From NCBI GenBank assembly GCA_958496175.1, contig OY292275.1:31163001-31227000 (forward strand): DNA of 64,000 nucleotides, written 5' to 3'. The DNA comes from Sisyra terminalis. Taxonomy: Eukaryota; Arthropoda; Insecta; Neuroptera; Sisyridae. Positions 48,845-59,362 of this stretch are shown here, one piece after another. Made by a program: the position numbers and the translations under genes. A model generated the notes under the pieces. The model was not told the origin of the DNA, ran no database searches, and saw only the letters and a program-made list of their open reading frames with translations. The first letter of the stretch is position 1. Each line of letters starts with the position of its first letter.

Positions 48845-50710
48845 TTTTTTCTTTCTATAGTATTTTCTTTCTTGAAAATAACTACTGTAAATATAAAGTT
48901 TTGAATTTTCGTTTAGATTATCAAAAAGTTTTGTTTTTAGGTTATTAAAATTGCATCAAATCGGACATTTCAATATTCATAAGCCTTTAGACGGTAATAT
49001 AGAACTTATTATTGGAACCTTAATTTAGCTTGATTTAAATTTTATGAGCATATTTTTATTTCATATGTGTATATTTTTGGGATGAGACCCTACAAACTTG
49101 AAAATGATCAATGTATATATAGAATTCACATATCTTTGTGTAATTGCAGTTTTGCTTCTCTGAATCCAATACTTTACCAACAAACTAAAAATTTAAAATA
49201 CGAAAAGTCACATGTGGCATTGTGGGGCCCAGGCATAGTGTGCACATTCCTCTAATATAGGCAATTTATTGCAATTGGTTCTTTTGACTAAAAATGATTG
49301 TAAAAAAATAGTGAAATTACAATAAAACTAACATCATTATCATTATAAATTTCTATAAAAACTGATTATGCTGATAATGCTGATAACTGATAAATGCTCA
49401 GTTTAAGAAGAGTGTAAATAAATGCGGTTCGAAGTACATTTACAATGATCAGATCACCAAAATTAGGAAAATACTCGCTACCATTATTTACTCAGATCAT
49501 ATATTATGTTCAAATAGTATCGTTAAAAGTAGGTACCAAGCTTGCAAAAATAAAAACTGAAAACTTAGTTAAAATGATACATAAAATAATTGCATTAATA
49601 AATTTTTTATTAAGCACAGGGAATAATATTCGTAATCTTTAGTTTTTAAGTCTTTAATTTTGGAAATTCAAGAAAATCCTTTTTGTATTGACAGAGCTCG
49701 TTATTAAAATAGTTGTTTAAAAACTTATTACAATTTATGTCCATTTGTTTAGATAAGTCGTGGACAACGAAGAGATACATTGTTAAAGCGGTGAATACAA
49801 GAACTCGTACGCATGCATTGGAATAATTCTTTAGAAGCATGTCCATAAAGTGTGAAGTGGAATGATCCTGTTTTGTGAGGATATAGAAAGGTAATTGTAC
49901 AATATTAATACAAGATAACAGCAGATAATAAGAAGGTAAGGTGTTGTGGTTGTATTCAATAAAGTGATGACTTGTACATAGTGAATAAGGTAAAGAAAGG
50001 TTGTGCTTCTGTAATAGTGTGTACATTGGATAGAATTAGTTTCAAATTGATTGATATGCACGTCAGAGTCTTGTGTCGCTGTTAAAAGTGTGATCCTATC
50101 TCTTATCAGCTCGTTTGATCATTTTAGTAGCCAATAAATGCACGAGCTTGTTATTGTTGTTGTTGATTGAGCGCGAATCCTTGTAAACTACACAAGTTTA
50201 ACAATTGACACTACCCGTACACCTAACCATGTATGTCCTGTATCACACTGGCTTCTCTTATTTTATCTTTGAACATTTGCGCTTGCAAATAGGTACGCAC
50301 AATAAATATTGTCCGTTTTATTCTAGGAGCCTTACCCATCTTACACTGAAGAAGTGTAATTTATTAAATATATTCTAAACACAATCGTCAATTTGCTATT
50401 AGAAAAATTTCCAGTTTAAAAGCAATTCTTATACATTTACTTGCAACGAAAGGCATCGAGATAATCGTTTTTGATTTCGGGATTTTTAAATTTACATAAA
50501 AAGACTTAAGCAGTATAGAGAATTATAAATTAGCAGAGCAAATAGTATTTACATGAATTTCAAAATTTTAGATACAAATTACGTACCTACTCTTTTGAGA
50601 TCCCGGAACTATAAAATATGTAAACCCCTTAATTCTGTCCTGTGATTTTCTGTTCTGTGATTTCTGTCCTCATTCAGTCAAACTGTCATTTAACGTTTTA
50701 ACATTTAACA
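48845..50710. other. Intergenic region
   Basis: A 126-residue minus-strand open frame (50026-49646) is one of the longer unexplained frames but starts at a non-ATG codon, has low-complexity AT-rich codons and no domain, so I do not call it. The 50040-50340 stretch is GC-richer and may be an old repeat. Confidence 0.35.
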
Positions 50711-50718
50711 TTTTACAG

Positions 50719-51040
50719 TGTATACAATATATAAGATTTATTGCAGTCCAATTTATGTAGTATAATTTAATATAATAATATATAAAGATCATACCACAAA
50801 CATAAATTTGAACAGAAGTTCAAACAAAAATATTCGTGACGTATGGCCTTGCTTGGCAATCGCCATGCGATTTGTATATTCGATTACTTGGCAATCGAAA
50901 TACGTATCTGGGCAATACGTCACGAATATTTTTGTTTGAACTTCTGTTCAAATTTATGTTTGTGGTATGATTTTTATATATTATTATATTAAAATATACT
51001 ACATAAATTGGACTGCAATATATCTTATATATTGTATACA
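50719..51040. mobile_element. Long-armed hairpin element (126-bp arms, 70-bp loop)
   Basis: The arms 50719-50844 and 50915-51040 are inverted copies with only about three mismatches. The loop contains the direct repeat CTTGGCAATCG twice (about 50850 and 50887). There is no coding sequence. It is a foldback-type MITE or a recent inverted duplication. Confidence 0.85.
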
Positions 51041-51229
51041 GAGTATAACTGTTCAAAGTCAGTGAAAAATCTTATATTAAATATATACAGAAAAAAAAAG
51101 AAACAAGACATTAAATCCAAAACCATACAACGGCTTGATAAAAATTGTTTAACATTCTTAAAATTACAAGAAAACATTAATGTGCCCTCTTTTTAGTCTC
51201 TTGTGAGGGGGTTCATTTAGTGTTCCCAA

Positions 51230-52645
51230 GGCCAACTTGTTTTGGTGTTCTTCCACCCTTTTTTGCGTATCAAATTATAAGCTCCTTAATGAATTGAATG
51301 ACATCCTCAATGTTTAGGTTTCGCTGAATGATGTTATTCCTGATATATCGACCAGCTCCAAGAAATGACCGAAGGATTTTACTTTGGCATCTTCTGATCA
51401 TTTCATTGTTGCTGGGCTTTGCCACGTTCTAGATTTGGACTCCATATGCCCATGTTGGTCTGAGTACTGCCTTGTACAGCATTACCTTGGACACCTTGGT
51501 TGACAGATTTAACGGAGACTTTTTGCCTGTCATCCAGGCGATCCTACGGTGCAGTGCTGTAGTCTGAGCAACCTTCTTGTTAATGTGAGTTTTCCAGTTG
51601 AGGCATCGATCCAGGTGAAAGCCTAGATATCTCACGGAGACGTCATTTGAGATACAGTGCTCGTTTATTTTAATGGGTCCGCAAGAGTTCTTCCTCAGAG
51701 TAAACGTAATCTATTTAGTTTTAGTCTCGTTTAGCCTGATTCTCCATCGTTTTGCCCATTCATTTATTTTATTCATGTGAACTTGCAGCTCCCTTGTAGT
51801 AATGAGTGGGCTTGGACCTGCATACAGGATCGCAGTGTCATCCGTAAATGTTGCCGTCAATATATTTTCCTCCAATGGAATATCCGCTGTGTAAACTATA
51901 TAAAGCGTTGGTCCAAGAATAGTGCCCTGTGGAACTCCCGCAGCTAATTTGTGTTTGGAACTCGAATCATCCTTCCATGGAACATAGAACTTTCTATCCG
52001 TTAGATAGCTCTCCAAAAGATTGAACAATTGGGTGGGCAAAATGTTTACTAATTTATACAACAGACCCTGAGAAACATCTAAAAACAATCCTGCACAATA
52101 TTTTTTTTTCTCCAGTGCATTACTAATATAGTTGATGATGCGATGCACTTGCTCGATAGTACTGTGCTGCGCTCTAAATCCAAATTGGTGACTCGATATT
52201 ATGTTTTTCTCTGTTAAAATTGGATCACTCATGTCTACAATGAGTCTTTCCCAGAGCTTGGAAAGAACAGACAACAGACTGATTTGCCGACAGGAATCAA
52301 TGTCCATGACATTTTTTTCGGATTTCGGTATCATGATTACTTTTGCCTCCTTCCAAACTACTGGATAGTGGTCTAGCCTCAGGGTGGCGTTAAAAATAAA
52401 AAGGATTGCCCGTAAGTCCGTAAGTTCTATTGGCAGTTCCTTAATTATTTTGCTCGACAGTAAATCGCACTCTAGAGCCTTATTAATTTGCAAATCATTG
52501 ATCTTTTTGAGCAGTGATGACAGTTTAAATTTTAGGCGCGAACACATACTTCTATTTTGTGTTTGAGAGATTGAAACAAAGGTCGAATCCATCGTTTAGT
52601 GTAAATATCTTCTCCAAATGTGTGGCAAAAGCTTCCGCCTTATAT
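51230..52645 (-). pseudogene. Jockey-like LINE reverse transcriptase, 5'-truncated and broken
   Basis: The minus-strand start (about 52640) reads AEAFATHLEKIFTLND, then shifts frame into the open stretch 52592-51711. That contains WKEAKVIMIPKSEKN, SLLSVLSKLWERLI, HQFGFRAQHSTIEQVHRI, LAAGVPQGTILGPTLY and FTDDTAIL, where Jockey elements normally have FADD. Between FLDVSQ and GLLYKL the usual AFDKVWH block is missing, a short internal deletion. The 51635-51429 piece (MRYLGFHLDRCLNWKTHI) is the following thumb/C-terminal region. The endonuclease and ORF1 are absent. It is inactive. Confidence 0.88.
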
Positions 52646-52697
52646 AGCTAATCTATGTTGCTGTGTATGTGATATACATTATATACTTTATATTAGG

Positions 52698-52742
52698 AAG
52701 CCTGAAGAAGATCAAATAAAGGACCGAAATGTTGCTGAATTA
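52698..52742 (+). repeat. CCTGAAGAAG...GGACCGAAATGTTG repeat end
   Basis: It contains CTGAAGA (52702-52708) and GAAA (52726-52729) with a GATC/GACC-like pair between. This is the layout of the short conserved segments found at the ends of many arthropod repeats, Penelope-like elements among them. It lies immediately beside the LINE's truncated end. Confidence 0.3.
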
Positions 52743-52849
52743 ATTATTAGTATATGTATTTACATCCTTTCATGCCCACTTTCCTGCTAAAAATTAAATA
52801 ATGATTATTTTTACAACTAGGTAGTCAGGTATCCCATTTTAATTGTAAT

Positions 52850-52955
52850 GTATACTTAATTTTAGAAAATTTTTGAAAAAAATATCTTAGATATCGAAAA
52901 CTATCTAAATAACTTCAAAGTAACTAAGATATTTTTTCTGACATCTCTGCTTAGG
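52850..52955. repeat. Single end of the GTATCTAAGTTAC hAT-like family
   Basis: Inverted, it begins CAGAGATGTCAGAAAAAATA and continues with TCTTAGTTACTTTGAAGTTA, matching the left end of the element at 26989. No partner end is visible nearby. Confidence 0.5.
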
Positions 52956-53403
52956 AAGTAAGCAAATATTATATGGAAACAATTGTTATGGATTAGGAAT
53001 ATTCGACAGTGGACAGACCTGAATTTCGAACGGAACATTTTAATGTAATGTCTACCTTCATTGATGAAAACATTAGAACAAGAAGGAAATAATTACAATT
53101 ACGTATAACAAAATCCCAGAACCCTTCCAGGCAACTTAGAGCTTTATTGCAAATCGATGCAATAATTAAAATTGCAGTGGTAAACGTTATTATTACTTTA
53201 ACTTTTATTTGCTGTCTATTTATAACGCCTAAGATCTTCAAGAACTCTAGAGTTATTAAGAAAGTGTCTATGTGGTTATGGACAAACGTAAAATGTTATG
53301 CTTCCTTGATTTTTTTTTCTTCTAGGAATAAGTATTAATCGTTCTTGTTTTCTTCTAGAGCACATATTAGTTTAGGAGTGACCACTTAAAGTCTAGACTC
53401 TAG

Positions 53404-53480
53404 ACCAGTCATACTCAATCTACGGTCTGCGGGTCGTATGTAGCCCACTTAGCATTCTGTGCGGCCAAAAATAAATACTG
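53404..53480. repeat. hAT-like terminus
   Basis: CCAGTCATACTCAATCTACG followed by GTCTGCGGGTCGTATG and GTGCGGCC resembles the CAGTGGTTCTCAA...GCCCGCGGGCC end of hAT non-autonomous elements. Confidence 0.4.
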
Positions 53481-53499
53481 TTACCAAATATTTTTTAGG

Positions 53500-56400
53500 T
53501 GTTGTTTTCACATATTTTCAATATTGGGTTGTAATCAGGGTACAAACTTCTATCAGTCTTGGGTTATAATCGGCCGACTAGAAAGTCTGTACAAATGGGA
53601 CAGTGTTTCCAGTATTGCCAGCAGCTTATTGCGCTCACAATGCAATTCTTGATGCGAAAACTATAGTACTTGCATGCCGGTCGGCTCGATCACCCCGGTG
53701 AAAGATTTAAATTACCTAGACTTGATGAATACGAAATATCCTTTGCTTCAAGTGATCGATATGAAAAGGGTTGTTTGTGCTATTTCTAAATGAAAGCTTA
53801 TTACATCCCGGAAATTTTATTTGTAACAGGTTGTTTTTCTTTAACATTATGAAATGAAAACCCCAAAGTAAACCAAGGGTTTAATTTAGCACAGAATTTT
53901 GAGTTTAAAAAAATGATAAGTTATTTTATTTTTGTATTTTTTTCTAAATAAGATAAATAAAGATAAGGCCCTCCTCACTATAAATTATTGCATAACTTTT
54001 GTATTGATTTTTCTACAGAAGAAATGAAATTAGGGGTGAATAAAATATTTGAACAAAAACAAATTTTAACTATTTATAAATTTAAGTAGCATCTATAGTT
54101 TTTGAAATGGATAGTTCATTTAAAACAAACGTGTGGCTACGCATGGGATGATTTAACAATAATCAATTGAGTTGAAGTTGACATAATGCAACAAGTGCTT
54201 TTGGTAGTGTCGACGTTGGTGGGTGGACGTCGTTCCATCTTCACATTCTAACATAATAGCTAGAGATTTAAGCGTTTACTTTTGGCGCGACACACTTCTG
54301 TGCTCGTGAACAAGAATCTAGAATAAAATTTATTGGTTTCATTCTTCTTAATTGATGATCACAACTGTTCTTATCTACCTACCACAATTACAAATAAACA
54401 AATAAATCTACGACAATTGAGACATTTAAACATATTCATTATACAATTGTTACAATTTTGGACTTAGATGAAAAGAATTATATATTTGTATGTGTATGTC
54501 TGATATTTACATACCTAATTGTATTTTGAAATTTGATTTTTAAAGTTTATGTAAAAGAAGTAAAATTTTTTATTTTTCTAAAAAATTGAAGTCAGATCTA
54601 AAAAAATATACAAGAGCCTTAATGATTTATACTAAACAAAAACATTATATAAAATAAATAGAAAAAATATTTTTATTGAAATTGGAATAAAAACAAAATA
54701 TGCTATGAACATAGAATTGTTTGATGTTGAAATTTGTACAAATTTTCTCATAGAGTTGCAAAGATGCATACATCTAAAATGCTGAACAGTTGAGTTAATT
54801 TGAGTTGAAATTAATTGTTCATAATAGTAAAGAACTTTGGAAGCATCAAAGAATAAAGAAATAAGAAGAATGAGAATTTTAAACTTTGAAAAAAGGAAAA
54901 GACTACTACGATTTGAAATATTTCACCGCAGACAATGTGAGAAAAAAGAGTACAACCATTTAAAAAAAATCGTTTATTTCTCTCCTTTGAAATTATTTTT
55001 TTTAAATAGAACATTTCTAACTTTCTTATTATGAAACTGACTTTGGTTTGAAGCATCTAGATCTGGGAATCAAATCTATGAAATCGTTAGAAACTGCTTA
55101 CGAAAGATTCGTGGCGTTAGTGGTATCTTTGTGTATGGCCATAAAACATATAGCTGATATTTTGACTAAAATGTACAAATCTCTATATTTTATAATAAGA
55201 AATATAACTTTTCGATCAAAAATTTCTGTTAGCTTGTCGTTAATAATGTAATTACAATAATAAATTGTGTAGCAAAAACTGTGCAGTGTGAAAAAAGTAA
55301 CTCAGTTACGAAAGATATGGAAAGATCCGATATTACTTGATCAAAACTGTAGAAGTTGCTTAGCTACCGAAATACGTATTTGAAGACAATGTGATATAAT
55401 TCTGTTTTTTTTTAACGTTATTTCAGTCAGAGAAAAGAGACTTACATATAGGTTCATTTGATATAGACGAAGATTGGGTTACTCTATCGGTAAATCTCAG
55501 AACATCAGTTAGACGACCACTAGCACTAATTGTCGTTGTATAAAATTACCCTTGATCAAATGTTTTCTTGTAAATCTTTTCTTCAAATGCTTTCTAATAA
55601 ATACCGAAACATTGATATTTAAATTTATGAATACCGGTATTACAAAATTGTACAAATGACTCAAAATACCGGTATCCGGTATCCCGATATACCGATATTA
55701 CAATACCTAGTTCTAGGTATTTTGAGCAATTAAGCTTATTATTCTTGTTGTATTTTTCTATTACAAATAAGAAAAAAATAAGCAAGAGAAAGCACAAAGA
55801 AATATGTAAAGCTTAACAAATAAGCACTACAAAATTTGCGTTGAACTATACATGCGTTAAAACATTGTTGAACGATGGATTTTCATCAATATAATTCAAT
55901 ATTGTAATAAACTGACAATAAATTTTAAATATTATTTTACTATAAGCTTTATTATTACTACTATTTTCGTTAATATTTTTATCTAGAACAACCTTTTCAG
56001 GTCTATTAAAACAAAGGCGTTACCACTGTACCATATCCAAGGTATGTAACATCAACCATGAATGTATGTGTATAGAAATATCATTATAATTCAAAAGGAC
56101 CATTGTTACAATTTAAATGGATTTTACTGTGCTAATTATTAGTTCAACTAAAAAACTGTAAGAAAACTTATTTTATAATTTTGAAAGACCTTCTTAACGA
56201 TTATCACACGACTATGTATAGTATTTTTTTGTCATCCCTCAGTTAGACGAAGGGGATATTTTTCTTTATTACTTTTAAGTAAACATATATAACATCTAGC
56301 GAGTGAAACGTAGATTGTATTTTAATGCCAAATTTCATTAATATCGATTATTCTGTTCTTTAGTTAAAAAAAATAGTAACGGACAGACAGACAAAAATGT

Positions 56401-58440
56401 TAAAACATTAAATTTGAAAAATAAGGGCTTTTTGAAGCAAATATTTACCTTGAAATTGGGTCGAAATTTAAAACCTACAGACGTTTGAATTTTACATAAT
56501 GTATTAGGAAAGATAATATAGTATAGATTATTAGTTGCAAATAATATGTATAGTGTACACGTTTGTAAGGAAATTATATAATACATATATTTTGAGGAAT
56601 TGTACACACTGAGATATTGTTTTGCCTAATTGTCTACCTAATGATTATTTACTCATTTATATATTAAAAACATATATTTTTTTTAATATAAATTTTTTTT
56701 TGAAAGCGACGCGTGGGAGCCAACAAACTGAAGTTATGAAGACCATATTGAGAATCTTTGGTATGTAGACGATTAAAAAATGCAATTGTTTCCGTTGCAA
56801 TGGAAAAAGTTTGGAATGTTTGTTTAAAAATACAAGTCTAAATGATGTATGAATGCTTCTGTTGTGCTAAAGAGTTGATATACTTTTTATTGGTTATTGC
56901 AAAGCCCGTATATAAACCAATGGTTGTAAAATAAAACGTGTTCATCATTACAAAAATCTTTCAATGTGCACTTGTATGTCTGTTTCAACTATCTACTAAC
57001 AACCACATGTAATATGAATATGTTCAGAAATTTTACCTATATAAATAACTCAGGTATTATTATTTTTCTTATGATTTTGCCATTTTTTTACATTATATAG
57101 TCAATACATGTTTATAAAATTTTCATATTTAAATATTAATATTTTTAGGGTTTGTTGACCATTAGCAATTATCGTCATCATTTCTCGTCAGATTTAAAAA
57201 ATATCAATATAATTTTAAGTTTTAAGTTTTAAAAATATTCAATCTAGACAAACTTTTTACAGTATATTCCAACATAAAATATGTATATAATATTGTGTAT
57301 GCATTTTAAATGGCGACTACATTAACTCATATAAATAAAAAATATGGACTAGAAAGCTCTGTGACTAGAAAGTTATGCAATTCAACAAATACCTATATGT
57401 AATACACAATAGTATGAGTACTACCTACAAAATATTGCAGTTTTACATGACAAAAAATGTAAGTTAACTGTTTTACTAACAGAAGCATGAAATTAAATGC
57501 AAAATAAATATTTAATAAATTATTCGCTTTATGCGAAGTAAATGCTTTCGTGAAGGAAATTGATTGTTATGTTAAAAATGGTTTGAAACTTCGCTGACAG
57601 GTAAATGCGGTTAATGAATCTTTGTAAAAAATATACTCAATAAAACTGTACAATATTTATTTATATGTGCATTTGAACAATATATTTTTTATATTTCTCA
57701 ACCTCTTCTACATGTGTTTTATGTGAAATAAGCGTACATTATGCACAAATGCAATTGAAGTTCGTTGATGCTTCCTTTAAGATTAACAATTAGTACTTCA
57801 ATTTACATTTTGTAAATATAATTGGAAGAAAACGACACTGCTTATCTCATTGGTTGGACATGATACTTTATTATAAAATTTCCATATTTCATCAAGTGCT
57901 TAGGAATATATAATTGTATAATAAAGTATGTAAGCTAATATAAATGTATTTTTGCTCATTTAGGTTAATATAAAATTGATCTAGTATTTAAGCTTATTTA
58001 TTCGGAATTTCAAATATCAATACTTAATTTAAATATAAATACTGAGATAAATAAGAACTGAGACTAATGGTTTCGCTGAAAGTCTTATTCAAATATGGAA
58101 ATAAAATTTTAGCGATAATTGATTTCTATACACTTAAGGAACCCCAAAGCTGTTTTCCTATCGCTATTAATATTAAAAGCATAGGGAATATTGTAATAGG
58201 TATACTTTAATACACCAGATTATTTTATGAATTTTATGCAACAGAATAAAAGGTTTCTGAATTGCAAATGAAAATTCATGCTTTACTTTCATATGATATT
58301 CATTAAAATTGTAAAACATTGCTCATTAATTTGAGTAGTAGCGTAATAAAATTCAACAAAATAACGTAATCTTGGAAAGGAAAAAGAAATTTTTGAAAGT
58401 TTTGAAAAAAAAAAACGCTGGAAGATAACACCTTTAATAT
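53500..58440. other. About 5 kb AT-rich intergenic region
   Basis: No gene seen. A GGTAT-rich hAT-like end lies at 55625-55715 (ACCGGTATCCGGTATCCCGA). The open frames at 54811-55056, 54837-55034, 55048-55251, 55594-55797, 56338-56607 and 58289-58527 have no domains and include overlapping opposite-strand frames, as expected by chance. Confidence 0.4.
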
Positions 58441-58718
58441 TGTAACAGAAAGGAACAAAGTCTGTCTCTCTCTCTCTTTGTGCCATGCCGTTGAAATTGC
58501 CATGAAAATTAGTTGGTGAATTTCCATTACAACAAAGCGATTACCAAGCGATTATTAGTGTGATTTGAATTAAAAGTGACTATTGTCATTTGAGTGATTG
58601 TTGTGACAAGTGTTTTAAAAAAGAGATTGTTAAGTGTGAAAGGGATTATTTATTTCCAAAAGAAATTAAAAGAACGAATAAACGCCATCTCAATACAGTT
58701 TTGAGACATCACGTTACA
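58441..58718 (+). mobile_element. 5' LTR of a Ty3/Gypsy-type element, internally deleted
   Basis: It begins TGTAACAGAAAGG and ends CACGTTACA, homologous to the inverted solo LTR at 27236-27701 but 278 rather than 466 bp. The stretch between TGCCATGCCG and GTGAATTTCC, about 190 bp that includes the TATATAAGG box in the solo copy, is largely missing. A primer-binding-site-like sequence (TTAGTGTCAGAAGTGGGA) follows at 58720-58737. Confidence 0.85.
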
Positions 58719-58719
58719 A

Positions 58720-58737
58720 TTAGTGTCAGAAGTGGGA
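58720..58737 (+). other. Retrotransposon primer binding site
   Basis: TTAGTGTCAGAAGTGGGA starts two bases after the LTR end, the expected place for the tRNA primer site of Ty3/Gypsy elements. I cannot name the tRNA with certainty. Confidence 0.6.
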
Positions 58738-58775
58738 TTTCTAATTGGAAATAAGTACACTGTTGGAAAATTCGT

Positions 58776-59350
58776 ATGCCCAAAACCAGGAATCAGGGCA
58801 AAATGGAAGAATTGCTAAAAATGATGGCCGAGATGAAAGCCGAAATGAAAGCTGGCCAAACCGAAATGTAAACTAAAATGGAAGCTGGCCAAGCCGAAAT
58901 GAAAATCGAATTAAAGGAAAGTTTCAAGGCAAGAAGAAGTTGTGGCCATCAAGTAAAAGATGGCCAACATTGAGGAAAAAGTGGTCAATGTCGAGGAGAA
59001 GGTGGCCAACGTCGAAGAGAGGGTAGACAACATGAAGAGCAATCTTCAAAAGGAAATCGACGACCTCAAAGAACAAATGGAGACCATTAAACACGAGAAG
59101 CCGTCCCGTATGCAAGAAACAAAGCACATCAACGCTTTGGAGGAGCGAGCAATTTACCGAATAAAGGCTCCTACGTTCGACGGGAAACCATCATGATCCA
59201 GCTATTTGAGACAATTTGATGCCGCCGTCGTCGCCAACGGGTGGCACGAGGAGGAAAAGACCACCGCTCTCATCGTTTCACTGCGAGGCGAGGCGATTGA
59301 GGTCCTATATAGCGTTCCGCGGGAGATGCAAAATTTTCGAAGCCTCTGCA
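58776..59350 (+). pseudogene. Broken Gag remnant of the same Gypsy-type element
   Basis: The ATG at 58776 starts MPKTRNQGKMEELLKMMAEM and meets a stop near 58868. Further open sequence (58960-59196) gives a coiled coil built on a heptad-like EEKVxNVEERV repeat, then IKAPTFDGKPS. After another stop come YLRQFDAAVVANGW and LIVSLRGEAIEVL, recognisable as arthropod Ty3/Gypsy Gag. It is truncated at about 59350, with no zinc knuckle, protease or polymerase from this element. Confidence 0.8.
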
Positions 59351-59362
59351 AACAAACAAGGA

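Noticed and set aside
49646..50026. 126-residue minus-strand open frame
   Set aside because: It starts at a non-ATG codon, has no domain and has low-complexity AT-rich codons. A second frame overlaps it on the same strand. Chance is more likely than a gene.
58924..59127. Minus-strand leucine-rich open frame
   Set aside because: It is antisense to the repetitive Gag coiled coil. The apparent repeats mirror the EEKV heptads.
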